NCBI RefSeq assembly: GCF_003143935.1
Contig: NZ_QFRX01000001.1
Location: 502,983-566,982, forward strand
From: Streptomyces sp. Act143
Lineage (GTDB): Bacteria; Actinomycetota; Actinomycetes; Streptomycetales; Streptomycetaceae
Length of the DNA: 64,000 nt
Direction: 5' to 3'
Shown: positions 17,323-25,709 of the stretch, piece after piece
Layout: each line of letters starts with the position of its first letter
Position numbering within the stretch: the first letter of the stretch is position 1
The notes under the pieces: model-generated
What the model saw: the letters and a program-made list of their open reading frames with translations, nothing else
What the model was told of the DNA's origin: nothing
Databases searched by the model: none
Made by a program: the position numbers and the translations under genes

Positions 17323-18198
17323 TCAGCCCTTGAGGCCTCCGGCGGTCAGGCCGCTCATGATGTTGCGCTGGAAGACGAGGAAGATGAGCAGCGTCGGGAT
17401 CGAGGCGATGGTCAGTGCCGCGATCAGCACGTTGACGGGCACACCGTTGGACAGCGAGTAGATACCGACGTTGAGCGTCTGTCTGGCCGGGTCGGGCAGG
17501 GTGAGCATCGGCCACAGGAAGTCCTTCCAGACTCCGACGACCGCGAAGATCGACACCACGCCGAGGATGGGCCGCGAGATCGGCAGCACGATGGAGCGCA
17601 GGGTCCGCATCGGACCGGCCCCGTCCATGGATGCGGCGTCCAGGAGCTCCTGCGGGATGGAGTCGAAGAAGCGCTTCAGCAGGAAGATGTTGAACGCGTT
17701 GGTGACCGACGGCAGCCAGATCGCCCAGGGCGAGTTGAGCAGGTTGCGCTCCACGATCGGCACGTCCAGAACGGTCAGGTACTGCGGTACGACGAGGACG
17801 GTCGCCGGGATCATCAGCGTGGCGAGCATCATGCCCAGGATCGCCTTGCCCAGTACGGGACGGAGCTTGGACAGCGAGTACGCGGCCGCGACGTCCAGGA
17901 CGAGTTGGAAGGCGAGCGCGCCGAACGCGTAGTAGAGGGTGTTGAACAGCAGAGAGGACAGGTCCATGACGTCCCAGGCCTGGCTGTAGTTCTCCGGTGT
18001 GAAGCTTCGGGGCACCAGGGTGGGCGGGGTCTGGATGACCTCCTGGGTGTCCTTGAAGCCGCTGGAGACCAGCCAGTAGAGCGGCCCGAGGAACACCAGG
18101 CTGAATCCGCCGACGACCAGGGCGAAAACGGTCCAGTACACCGCCTTGCCCTTGCGTTTGGCGAGGACGGCCGGCGCGATGAGGGTGCGTGTGGACAT
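17323..18198 (-). CDS. sugar ABC transporter permease, MalG type (CUT1)
   Basis: 291 residues with about six membrane segments starting at ~18-40. The cytoplasmic EAA loop is DAASMDGAGPMRTLRSIVLP, the MalG/CUT1 form that contacts the ATPase, and the C-terminus (NIMSGLTAGGLKG) is typical of MalG homologues. It pairs with the MalF-type permease 16 bases upstream and the lipoprotein binding protein further upstream. No ATPase gene is present in the locus. In Streptomyces such importers usually share the multi-operon ATPase MsiK, encoded elsewhere. Confidence 0.92.
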   Translation of the reverse strand: MSTRTLIAPAVLAKRKGKAVYWTVFALVVGGFSLVFLGPLYWLVSSGFKDTQEVIQTPPTLVPRSFTPENYSQAWDVMDLSSLLFNTLYYAFGALAFQLVLDVAAAYSLSKLRPVLGKAILGMMLATLMIPATVLVVPQYLTVLDVPIVERNLLNSPWAIWLPSVTNAFNIFLLKRFFDSIPQELLDAASMDGAGPMRTLRSIVLPISRPILGVVSIFAVVGVWKDFLWPMLTLPDPARQTLNVGIYSLSNGVPVNVLIAALTIASIPTLLIFLVFQRNIMSGLTAGGLKG

Positions 18199-18214
18199 GG
18201 TGGACTCCCCTGGC

Positions 18215-19174
18215 CTACTTGTCCTCGGCGCGGCTGAGCTTGACGTACAGCGCCGACAATCCGGCGAGCAGTACGAGGAGCATCAGACCGAGCGCCGCCG
18301 CGGCACCGTAGTTGTTGAAGTTGAAGGCGTACTGGTAGATGAGGTAGACGACGGTGGTCGTGGACCCCTCGGGGCCGGCGCCGCCGGTCAGGAGGAAGGG
18401 TTCGACGAAGACCTGCATCGTCGCGATGATCTGCATGAGCAGCATCAGCGACAGGATGAGGCGGGTCTGCGGGATGGTCACGTGCCAGATCTTGCGGAAC
18501 AGGCCCGCGCCGTCGAGTTCGGCCGCCTCGTACAGCTCACCGGGCACTCCTTGGAGTGCGGCGAGGTAGATCAGGGTGGCGCCGCCCATGTTCATCCAGG
18601 TCGCGGCGATGACCACGGACAGCATGGACAGGTCGGGGTCCTGGAGCCACTGCTGTTCGGGCAGGTGCAGGAAGCCGAACAGCTCGTTGAGGAGCCCGTA
18701 TCCGGGGTCGTAGAGGTACTTGAAGAGCAGGACCGAGGCGACGGGCGGCAGCATCACGGGCAGGTAGACGAGCAGGCGCAGATAGCCCTGGCCGTGCCGG
18801 AACTCGTTGATGACCACCGCGACGACGAACGGCACCGCGAAGCCGAACACCAGCGCCAGGACGGTGAACAGCAGGGTGTTGCGCCAGGCCTGCCAGAAGG
18901 CGGGGTCGTTGAAGACGGTGACGAGGTTGTCGAAGCCGACCCAGGTCGTCCGGCCGCTCTCGGTCTTCTGGAAGGCGAGGAAGAACTCCCGGATCATCGG
19001 ATACCAGGAGAAGACCAGGAAACACAGGACGGCTCCGATGAGGAAGCCGTGGGCCGTCAGGTTGCGCCTGAGGCTTCTGGCGAAGGAGCCGCCGGGGGCC
19101 GACGGGCCCGCGGTGCGCGGCTCGGGAGGGCGGGGAGGTCCCGCCTTGCTCGGGGTCAGGCTCGGGGCCGACAT
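18215..19174 (-). CDS. sugar ABC transporter permease, MalF type (CUT1)
   Basis: 319 residues from the ATG at 19174, which has GAGGAG eight bases upstream. The open frame continues upstream across the binding-protein gene, but that part is the antisense/frame-shifted image of another gene. A Pro/Ser-rich cytoplasmic N-terminus of ~40 residues precedes six membrane segments. The EAA loop is EAAELDGAGLFRKIWHVTIP. It forms the membrane channel with the MalG-type partner. The gene ends 16 bases before that partner, so the two are translated as a pair. Confidence 0.92.
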   Translation of the reverse strand: MSAPSLTPSKAGPPRPPEPRTAGPSAPGGSFARSLRRNLTAHGFLIGAVLCFLVFSWYPMIREFFLAFQKTESGRTTWVGFDNLVTVFNDPAFWQAWRNTLLFTVLALVFGFAVPFVVAVVINEFRHGQGYLRLLVYLPVMLPPVASVLLFKYLYDPGYGLLNELFGFLHLPEQQWLQDPDLSMLSVVIAATWMNMGGATLIYLAALQGVPGELYEAAELDGAGLFRKIWHVTIPQTRLILSLMLLMQIIATMQVFVEPFLLTGGAGPEGSTTTVVYLIYQYAFNFNNYGAAAALGLMLLVLLAGLSALYVKLSRAEDK

Positions 19175-19210
19175 CGTCGCTCCTCGGTACTCAACTGCCG
19201 TGTCTGCGGC

Positions 19211-19252
19211 CGTATCTGCTGCCGTTGCAGCGGACGTATCTGCTGGCGTTGC
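19211..19252. repeat. short direct repeat in the gap between binding protein and permease genes
   Basis: CGTATCTGCTGCCGTTGC at 19211-19228 is repeated with one change (CGTATCTGCTGGCGTTGC) at 19235-19252, a 24-base period. It lies just upstream of the permease ribosome binding site. Its meaning is unknown, and it may simply reflect slippage. Confidence 0.6.
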
Positions 19253-19259
19253 TGCTGCC

Positions 19260-19292
19260 GGGCGGGGCCGCCGCGGACGGGCGGCCCCGCCC
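19260..19292 (-). terminator. hairpin between binding protein and permease genes
   Basis: A perfect 13-bp stem, GGGCGGGGCCGCC (19260-19272) with GGCGGCCCCGCCC (19280-19292), and a 7-base loop directly follow the binding-protein stop codon. Such intercistronic hairpins typically stabilise the binding-protein message and reduce permease expression. Confidence 0.75.
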
Positions 19293-19299
19293 CGGCCGG

Positions 19300-20712
19300 T
19301 CACTGGTTGGCCAGGACCTGGTTGACCTGCGACTCGGCGGTGGACAGGAGCTTGTCGATGTCGGCGTTCTTGTTGGTGAGGATGCCGGACATCACGTTGT
19401 CGAGGACCTTGTAGATCTCCTGGGCCTTCGGCGGCTCGGCCTTGCCCGGGACCGGGTTGTCCATGAACGCCTTGAAGTTGGCGACCGGCATGGTGGCGTT
19501 GGCCTGGCGGGCCGCGTCGTCCTTGGTCTTGGACTCGTTCAGCCAGAAGTTGGGCTGCGGGACACCGACGGGAAGCTTGTCGGCCTTGGTGCGCTCCCAG
19601 TCGAACTGGCCCTTGCCGACGGTGAGGTTCTTGAAGTTGAGCCAGGCGATCGCGGCCTTGACCTTGTCGCCCGAGATGCCCTTCTTGATCATGTAGTTGT
19701 TGCCGCCGGCGAGGGTGCTCTGGCCGCCGGGGATCGGCCCCATGCCGAAGTTCTCGTACTGGGCGCCCAGTTGCTGGACCATGTACGCGATGTCGTCGGG
19801 TGCGGCGAGGAACATGCCGAGCTTGTCGGTGGCGATCTGCTTCTGCAGGTCGCCCCACTTCAGCAGCTGGGTCTTGCCCATGCTGTCGTCGTCCCAGCGC
19901 ATGGCGTGGAGGTTCTCGGCGACCTGCTTGCCGATCTCGTCGTTGAAGGCGGCCTTCTTCCCGGTGGCGTCGACTATCTCGCCGCCACGGCTGTACATCT
20001 GGGCGGTGAAGTGCCAGCCGCCGGTGTTGCCGGCGCTGTACTCGCCGAAGCCGGCGATGCCGTCGCCGAGGCCGGCGATCTTCTTGGCCGCGGCGCGGAC
20101 CTCGTCCCAGGTGCGCGGCGGGGTGTCGGGGTCGAGGCCGGCCTGCTTGAAGAGCTTGCGGTTGATCAGCAGGCCCATCGTGTAGTTGCTGGTGGGCAGG
20201 CCGTAGAGCTTGCCGTCCTTCTTGAGCTGCCCGAGGACGTTGGGGTCGATGTCCTTGAGCAGCGGCACCGTCTTGTCGTTGACGTACGCGCTGATGTCGG
20301 CGGCGCCGCCCTCGGAGAGGACCTGGTCCAGGTCGGTGAAGTAGGTGTAGAAGACGTCCGGCTGCGACTTGGCCTTCAACATGGCCGTGAAGCGCGCCGG
20401 TTCCAGACACTGCCCCGGGGTGGAACGTCCCTCGATGGTGACGTTCGGGTACGTCTTGTTGAACTCGGCGACGTCCTCCTTCCACTCCTTGAGCTCGGCA
20501 GCCTTCGCCGTCGGGGGCATGCAGTCGATGGTGAGGGTCACCTTCGTCTTGGGGTCCAGCGGGGCGGACGGGTCGCTCGATCCGCTCCCCTCGGAGTTGT
20601 CCCCGTTGTCACTGCTGCTGGTGCCGCAGGCGGCCAGGGCGGTCAGTGTCAGGGCGGAGACGAGAGCGACCGCGCTGGCGCGGCGCGTACGACGGAACCG
20701 GGCAACTCTCAT
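19300..20712 (-). CDS. sugar-binding lipoprotein of CUT1 ABC importer
   Basis: 470 residues from the ATG at 20712, behind GAAGGGGAC. The lipoprotein signal ends with the lipobox LAAC, followed by a Ser/Asn/Gly-rich linker. The rest is an extracellular solute-binding protein of the MalE/SBP_bac_1 family (FNKTYPNVTIEGR, TWDEVRAAAKKIAGLGDG, GGNNYMIKKG). It should capture oligosaccharides outside the membrane and deliver them to the two permeases. It is the first gene of the minus-strand transporter operon and is preceded by a candidate LacI operator at 20809-20820, about 97 bases upstream of its start. Confidence 0.92.
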   Translation of the reverse strand: MRVARFRRTRRASAVALVSALTLTALAACGTSSSDNGDNSEGSGSSDPSAPLDPKTKVTLTIDCMPPTAKAAELKEWKEDVAEFNKTYPNVTIEGRSTPGQCLEPARFTAMLKAKSQPDVFYTYFTDLDQVLSEGGAADISAYVNDKTVPLLKDIDPNVLGQLKKDGKLYGLPTSNYTMGLLINRKLFKQAGLDPDTPPRTWDEVRAAAKKIAGLGDGIAGFGEYSAGNTGGWHFTAQMYSRGGEIVDATGKKAAFNDEIGKQVAENLHAMRWDDDSMGKTQLLKWGDLQKQIATDKLGMFLAAPDDIAYMVQQLGAQYENFGMGPIPGGQSTLAGGNNYMIKKGISGDKVKAAIAWLNFKNLTVGKGQFDWERTKADKLPVGVPQPNFWLNESKTKDDAARQANATMPVANFKAFMDNPVPGKAEPPKAQEIYKVLDNVMSGILTNKNADIDKLLSTAESQVNQVLANQ

Positions 20713-20808
20713 GGGTGGGTCCCCTTCGGGCATGACGTGGAGGAGGCCCCACCTTCGGTACAGGTGCGTTGTGGGGCGGGCCACACTCAACCACCGCCGA
20801 CAAGTGAA

Positions 20809-20820
20809 CGCAAGATTGCG
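20809..20820 (-). promoter_or_regulatory. candidate LacI operator upstream of the sugar-binding protein gene
   Basis: CGCAAGATTGCG is an inverted repeat with CGCAA/TTGCG arms, the same half-site repeated in front of the LacI gene. The flanking TGAACGCAAG is also shared with the LacI promoter region. The spacer here is 2 bases rather than 5, so it may not be bound in the same mode. Confidence 0.4.
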
Positions 20821-21209
20821 CGTCAAATTCGTAATTGCTCGACAATGCGGTGTCGTCTGGGCAGCAACGAAGCAAGGGAGACGCGACTGCCGACCTACGC
20901 CACAACCGCCGGGAGGGCCGGCAGAGGGCCACGCCACGACTCGCACCCGGGGCCGTGCCGCCGAACCGCCGGTAGCGACGGCAAATCGGAAGCGGTGCCG
21001 CCGGGCGGCGGCCAAAGGGCGAACGACCAGCGGAACCGGAGGACGCGGCGGCTCCACGCCGCCGGGCAGCACGGGCCTGAACGCATCCGCCCCACCCGCG
21101 CCCCGGCCTCACCGCACTGCATGCCTGCTGCGACGGCACTTCGATGCCGTCCGCCCGACCCGCTTCCGCAAACTCCGACGCTATGGACGCAAAGGCTTGA
21201 TAAGCCCGA

Positions 21210-21243
21210 AGGGCCAGGGGCTGCGATTGCAGCGCCTGGCCCT
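21210..21243 (-). terminator. terminator hairpin after the MFS transporter gene
   Basis: The stem GGGCCAGG-G-GCTGC / GCAGC-G-CCTGGCCC has one G-G mismatch and a 4-base loop. It lies 47 bases past the MFS stop codon. A smaller hairpin (GGCTT-GAT-AAGCC) lies just beyond it. Confidence 0.75.
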
Positions 21244-21289
21244 AGCTCTCAGCCCGACCGGCACGGCCGCCCGGCCGGGCCCGGACACC

Positions 21290-22750
21290 TCAGGCCGGCT
21301 CCTCGACCGTGTGCGAGTCGGTGAGGGCGAGCGCGCCGCCTGCGGCGATCAGGCCGACGAGCACGGCGAGCACGCCGTAGATGATCCGCTCGCCGTGGAA
21401 GAAGGACTGCACGAGGTCGTCGCTCCAGACGCCCGCGGGCAGTCGGGTGGTGACCAGTGCGGCGATCAAGGTGCCGACCACGGCCGTGCCGACGCTGGTA
21501 CCCACCTCCTGGGCGGTGTCGTTGAGCGCCGCGCCGATCGAGGTGCGGTTGTCCGGCATCGCGTCGACCAGGGCGATGGCGCAGATCGTCATGACGGTGC
21601 GCAGCCCGACGGTCATCACGACCATGGAGGCGGCGATCGCGACGTACCCGTGGTCGACACCCCAGGCCAGCCCGGCGAGCGCGCCCGCCAGACAGGCCGC
21701 ACCGACCAGGCAGGCGATGCGGTGGCCGAACCGCTTGGCGAGACCTTCCGACAGCGGGGTGGCGACGATCATGGTGACGATGATCGGCAGGTTCGCCAGA
21801 CCGGCCCGCACGGGGCTCCATCCATAGGCGTACTGGAAGTGCAGGATGAGCCCGAACATCACGCCGGCCATCGCGATGGACGTACCGATCTGCGCGATGG
21901 CCGCGCCGCGGACGGTCCCGCCGGAGAAGATGGTGAGGTCCAGCATGGGGGCGGCGCTGCGGCGCTCGTGCCGCACGAACGCGATGCCCGCGGCCAGGGC
22001 CCCGGAGATCGACGCGAGCGTGGTGGCGGAGAGCCAGCCGTGCTCGACGCCGCTGGTCAGCGTGTAGCAGGCCAGGCCGATGGTGAGGACGCTCAGGACG
22101 GCGCCCGGCAGGTCGAGCTTGTCGTCGGTCAGGTCCTGAGGACGGTCGGCGGCGACTCCGAGCCGCACTCCGATGCCGGCGATCAGGGCGATGGGCGCGT
22201 TGATCAACAGCAGCCACTGCCAGCTGACATGCGCGAGCGCGGTGCCGCCCAGCAGCGGGCCGAGCACGAACCCGGACATGCCGACGACGATCATCAGGGT
22301 CATCGCCCGCATGCGCAGGGCCTGGTCGCCGAAGAGCCGGAAGACGAGCGAGTTGGTGATGGGGGCCATGGCCGCGGCGGCGATGCCGAGCCCGGCCCGC
22401 AGGGCTATGAGCTCCCCCGCGGAGTCGACGGCGATGACGCCGAGGCTCAGCAGGCCGAACACGGCGAGGCCGATGAGCAGCACCCGTCGGCGTCCGAGGC
22501 GGTCGGCCAGCGACCCCGCCGTCAGCAGGAGACCGCCGAAGGTCAGCGAGTAGGCGCCGGTGACCCATTGCAGGGCGGTTGTGCCGCTGCCGAGGTCACG
22601 GCCGATGGTCGGCAGCGCGATGGACAGCAGCGTGTTGTCGACCATCTCGACGAAGAAGGCCAGGCAGAGCGCGGTCAGTGGCATCCAGGCCGCGCGCAGT
22701 GATGAGTAGGTACGGGTGGAAGCGGACTCGGTGGTGGTGGTCGCGGTCAT
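21290..22750 (-). CDS. MFS efflux transporter, DHA2 (EmrB/QacA-like) family
   Basis: 486 residues from the ATG at 22750, with AGAGGAGG upstream. Fourteen membrane segments are expected from the length and hydrophobicity pattern. Motif A-like GGLLLTAGSLADRLGRRRVLL lies between segments 2 and 3, and the antiporter-type GMSGFVLGPLLGG lies in segment 5. The family exports drugs or dyes with protons. It is divergent from the TetR gene 117 bases away, and the intergenic region holds three regularly spaced operator-like palindromes, so the TetR protein almost certainly represses this pump. The substrate is unknown. Confidence 0.9.
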   Translation of the reverse strand: MTATTTTESASTRTYSSLRAAWMPLTALCLAFFVEMVDNTLLSIALPTIGRDLGSGTTALQWVTGAYSLTFGGLLLTAGSLADRLGRRRVLLIGLAVFGLLSLGVIAVDSAGELIALRAGLGIAAAAMAPITNSLVFRLFGDQALRMRAMTLMIVVGMSGFVLGPLLGGTALAHVSWQWLLLINAPIALIAGIGVRLGVAADRPQDLTDDKLDLPGAVLSVLTIGLACYTLTSGVEHGWLSATTLASISGALAAGIAFVRHERRSAAPMLDLTIFSGGTVRGAAIAQIGTSIAMAGVMFGLILHFQYAYGWSPVRAGLANLPIIVTMIVATPLSEGLAKRFGHRIACLVGAACLAGALAGLAWGVDHGYVAIAASMVVMTVGLRTVMTICAIALVDAMPDNRTSIGAALNDTAQEVGTSVGTAVVGTLIAALVTTRLPAGVWSDDLVQSFFHGERIIYGVLAVLVGLIAAGGALALTDSHTVEEPA

Positions 22751-22819
22751 GGCCGGCCTCCTCTCTGAACGTCGCCGAGCCTCGGGAGGCGCTCGGCGTG
22801 GGAACAGGGTTCGATTAAC

Positions 22820-22866
22820 GAACGGCGTTCTATACTGGAACGCCGTTCGACAGTAGAACGTAGTTC
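22820..22866. promoter_or_regulatory. triple palindromic operator between MFS and TetR genes
   Basis: Three copies of GAAC-NNN-GTTC occur at 22820-22830 (GAACGGCGTTC), 22838-22848 (GAACGCCGTTC) and 22856-22866 (GAACGTAGTTC), each starting exactly 18 bases after the last. The first two are also perfect inverted copies of each other around TATACTG, which contains a -10-like TATACT. The layout fits a TetR dimer array covering both divergent promoters. Confidence 0.8.
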
Positions 22867-22867
22867 G

Positions 22868-23629
22868 ATGAAGGCGCAAGTCTGTGATTGGATGGATGCC
22901 ATGCCACGCCCGCGCACACGTACCGCTACCGAGAGCACTCCCCGAGGGCGCCAACGTGCTTCGCACTCCATGGAGGCCGTCCTCACCGCAGCCGTGGCCC
23001 TGCTGGACGAGGCGGGCGCATCGGCCCTGACCTTCCGCGCCCTCGCCGCCCGGCTCGGCACGGGTGTCGGCACGATCTACTGGTACGTCTCCAACAAGGA
23101 CGAACTCTTCGACCGCGCCACCGATCACGTGGTCGCCGGGATGCTGACCGCCGTCGAGGAACAGCCGCAGAGCGACGACCCGATCGCCGACCTGCGCGAG
23201 ATGGCCGTCACCCTGTTCGACGCGATGATCGACCGACCCTGGCTGTCGGCCTACTTCATGCGCAACACCGACGTCCAGGGCCACTCGCTGCGCCTGTACG
23301 AAAGGCTCGGCCAGCAGACACTGCGCCTCGACCTCACACCGCGGCAGCGCTTCCACGCCGTCTCAGCGATCTTGGGCGTCGTGGTCGGCACCGCCGCCGA
23401 CCTGGGCGCGGAACTCCCCCAGGAGCTGCTCGACGGGAAAGTGGACCGTGTGGAGTACCTCAGCCGCTACGCCGAGACATGGCGGTCGCTCGATGCGGCG
23501 GAGTTCCCGTTCGTCCACCAGATCGCCGACGAATTCGCCGAGCACGACGACCGGGACCAGTTCCTCGCCGCACTGGAACTGACACTGGCGGGCCTGCGCC
23601 TCCAGGCCGAAACCCCCGACACTCACTGA
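22868..23629 (+). CDS. TetR/AcrR-family repressor, divergent from the MFS pump
   Basis: 253 residues if started at the ATG at 22868. ATGs at 22895 and 22904 are plausible alternatives, since GGATGG precedes the last and the first overlaps operator DNA. The N-terminal helix-turn-helix region runs from about HSMEAVLTAAVALLDEAGAS to GTGVGTIYWYVSNKDELFDR. The C-terminal ligand domain resembles the TetR_C groups that bind lipophilic drugs. Position opposite the DHA2 pump and the operator array indicate local repression relieved by a pump substrate. Confidence 0.9.
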   Translation: MKAQVCDWMDAMPRPRTRTATESTPRGRQRASHSMEAVLTAAVALLDEAGASALTFRALAARLGTGVGTIYWYVSNKDELFDRATDHVVAGMLTAVEEQPQSDDPIADLREMAVTLFDAMIDRPWLSAYFMRNTDVQGHSLRLYERLGQQTLRLDLTPRQRFHAVSAILGVVVGTAADLGAELPQELLDGKVDRVEYLSRYAETWRSLDAAEFPFVHQIADEFAEHDDRDQFLAALELTLAGLRLQAETPDTH

Positions 23630-23775
23630 CACGCCCGGCCCGCGCCACCCGGGGCACAGGACCCTCATCCTCGGCCGCCCTGTCCGCCGGCGGCACCTCC
23701 GGGGCCGCGATCACCGCCGGGCGCGGGCGACGACCCGACCTGACGTCGCACCGGCCCTCCGGCAGACTGGACCGC

Positions 23776-24051
23776 GTGGAAGAGACGGACCGGCAGCTCG
23801 ATGAGCGGCTGGAGAAGGCCATCATGAGCCTCCTGCAGCGCCGCGCCGACACCGCGTCCATCTGTCCGTCCGACGCGGCGCGCGAGGTCTACGAAGGTGA
23901 CGGCGACGGCTGGCGGGCCCTGATGGAACCCGCTCGCCGAGCGGCATGGCGCCTGGTGGCGGCCGGCGAGGTCGAGGTGACGCAGGGCGGCCGACCGGTC
24001 ATGGAGACACAGGCGCGCGGACCCGTCCGGATTCGGCGCGCACTTCGGTGA
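23776..24051 (+). CDS. DUF3253 small protein
   Basis: 91 residues from the GTG at 23776. A shorter start at ATG 23824 has a better ribosome binding site (GGAGAAGG) but would cut into the domain. The segment ICPSDAAREVYEGDGDGWRALMEPARRAAWRLVAAGEVEVTQ... matches DUF3253, a small winged-helix-like family of unknown role common in actinomycetes and proteobacteria. It stands alone, 146 bases after the TetR gene. Confidence 0.75.
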   Translation: MEETDRQLDERLEKAIMSLLQRRADTASICPSDAAREVYEGDGDGWRALMEPARRAAWRLVAAGEVEVTQGGRPVMETQARGPVRIRRALR

Positions 24052-24447
24052 CGGCGGCGTGGCGCGGGCACGTACCGCGGCAGCTGCAACCTGCGACCCG
24101 ACACATCCACCGGATCCGGCGCGGGACCACGTCCAGCCGCATCGTCCGGTGTCGCGACCGAGCTGACGTCGGATGTGCCCGATGATCTGGTGGCGAGCTC
24201 TGGACCCGTGACGCCGTCGGCCACGCGCTCACCCCTCGGGAATGGATCAGGCGCACCGGAGATGCGGGACCGCAGGGCCCCTCGACCAGCAGCGGATCAC
24301 CCGAGACCTGCATCCCCCTCGCGGCGCAGAGGCGAAGGGGTCGGAGAGCGAGCGAGCCGGAGGAGAGATCGTGGATAACTCGGACAGTGGTCGGGACGCA
24401 ATGCCGGAGGGCTGCGCCGGGGATTTCGCCCAGGTCGGTGATGACCG
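24052..24447 (+). other. 396-base gap without recognisable gene
   Basis: No credible coding frame, RNA structure or repeat was seen here. The right end (about 24350-24440) should contain the promoter and translation start region of the following gene. Confidence 0.4.
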
Positions 24448-25245
24448 ATGACGAGATGGACGCCCCGGCCCGATGGCGGACGGCCGTCGGGAAAACCGTG
24501 TTCCCACACCTGGACGGCCGACCCGACACCGCTGAGTGAGGCGTGCCCGTCCTGCGCGGCACGCGGGCGGGTACCGGATGGCCAGTTGCTGTGCCTGACC
24601 TGCGGACACGTGGGCTGCGACGACAGCTCTCCGGGTGCGCACGCCACGGCCCACTTCGACGCCAGCGGACACCAGGTGGCCCGGGCTCTGGGAAGCGACC
24701 GCGCATGGGCCTGGTGTTACGAGGACGAGGTGTACCTGGACCCGCTGGACGAGCCTGTGCCGCCGCCCGCACCGCGCAGTCCCGAGTCCGTCTGGGACTA
24801 CCCGCGGCCACCCGCCGTGCGGGAGGACGACCGCCTCGTACGGGTTGAGTGCGCCGGCACGGTGGTGGCCGAGACCCGCCGAGCGGTTCGGGTACTTGAG
24901 ACCAGCCATCCCCCTGTCTTCTACATCCCTCCGCAGGACGTCCGCACCGAGCTTCTGTTCCCGGCGGTCTCGGGCCGGACCTGGTGCGAGTGGAAGGGGT
25001 CGGCCCAGTACTGGGACGTCATCGTGGGAGACGACGCACGCGTTGGCGCCGCTTGGAGCTATCCGCGTCCCGAGCCCGAGTACACAGCCCTCGCCGGCTT
25101 CTACGCCTTCTACCCGAGCCGCATGGACCGCTGCGTGGTCGCCGGGGAAGAGGTCACGGCGCAGGAGGGCGACTTCTACGGCGGCTGGATCACCTCGGAG
25201 ATCAGGGGGCCGTTCAAGGGTGCGCCGGGCACCCAGTTGTGGTGA
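24448..25245 (+). CDS. UBP-type zinc finger fused to a DUF427 domain
   Basis: 265 residues. Residues ~17-80 form a UBP-like zinc finger: CSHTW, CPSC, CLTCGHVGC and the His-rich AHATAHFDASGH, which together supply the Cys/His ligands. After a Pro-rich linker, residues ~125-262 form a DUF427 domain (AGTVVAETRRAVRVLETSHP, FYIPPQDV, CEWKGSAQYWDV, AFYPSRMD). In eukaryotes UBP fingers bind ubiquitin C-termini. Bacterial ones have unknown ligands, and DUF427 proteins are small beta proteins without a firmly assigned activity. The start codon has only a weak ribosome binding site. The fusion is unusual enough to note; the function is unknown. Confidence 0.8.
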   Translation: MTRWTPRPDGGRPSGKPCSHTWTADPTPLSEACPSCAARGRVPDGQLLCLTCGHVGCDDSSPGAHATAHFDASGHQVARALGSDRAWAWCYEDEVYLDPLDEPVPPPAPRSPESVWDYPRPPAVREDDRLVRVECAGTVVAETRRAVRVLETSHPPVFYIPPQDVRTELLFPAVSGRTWCEWKGSAQYWDVIVGDDARVGAAWSYPRPEPEYTALAGFYAFYPSRMDRCVVAGEEVTAQEGDFYGGWITSEIRGPFKGAPGTQLW

Positions 25246-25351
25246 AGCAGCGAGCCGCACCGGCCGTTACAGTGGAAGAACCACCTCTGCCGGGTCTGCG
25301 GCACCCGTGTGTCGCAGCCGGGTCGCCACCTGAACCGCGCGGAGGTGCACT

Positions 25352-25645
25352 GTGCTGCACGACCCTGTCGCCCCTCGCCGCCTCCCCAGCGATCGAAGCT
25401 GGATGCGAGATGCCGCCTGTCTCGACGAAGATCCGGAACAGTTCTTTCCGCTCACGGAACTGAACAGCAATCCGCAGGTCGACCAAGCCCGCACTGTGTG
25501 CCGCCGTTGCCCGGTTCTCCTCGCCTGCCGTTTCTGGGCCGTCGAGCACGGCGAGGACGCCGGCATCTGGGGTGCCACGACGGCGGCCCAGCGGCGTGCC
25601 ATCCGACGCGCGATGCTCGACGAGCGACGCCCCGACACGGAGTAG
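25352..25645 (+). CDS. WhiB-family iron-sulfur transcriptional regulator
   Basis: 97 residues from the GTG at 25352 behind GGAGGTG. The four cluster ligands Cys23, Cys50, Cys53 and Cys59 follow the family pattern (AACLDED; TVCRRCPVLLAC). The turn is GIWGATTAAQRR, slightly off the usual G[VI]WGG, followed by an Arg-rich DNA-contacting tail. WhiB proteins bind [4Fe-4S] and act with the principal sigma factor in redox, antibiotic or developmental responses. The specific member cannot be named from sequence alone. Confidence 0.93.
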   Translation: MLHDPVAPRRLPSDRSWMRDAACLDEDPEQFFPLTELNSNPQVDQARTVCRRCPVLLACRFWAVEHGEDAGIWGATTAAQRRAIRRAMLDERRPDTE

Positions 25646-25709
25646 ACACCGCAGGTGGCATCAGCTCTCCCCGTCAGTCTCTGTGCGAGATGCCCGACGA
25701 AGGGAAGCC

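Larger units (their letters stand above)
20713..21289. other. upstream region of the sugar-importer operon
   Basis: This 577-base gap holds, from left to right, the promoter region of the binding-protein gene (an AT-richer patch at about 20800-20870 with a candidate operator), roughly 300 bases with no recognisable content, and the terminator of the MFS gene. The short open frames here have no ribosome binding sites or family resemblance. Confidence 0.5.

Noticed and set aside
18215..20485. A 756-residue minus-strand frame covering the MalF-type permease and part of the binding protein
   Set aside because: Only the part from 19174 downwards looks like a permease. The upstream part is an out-of-frame reading of the binding-protein gene and has no start signals.
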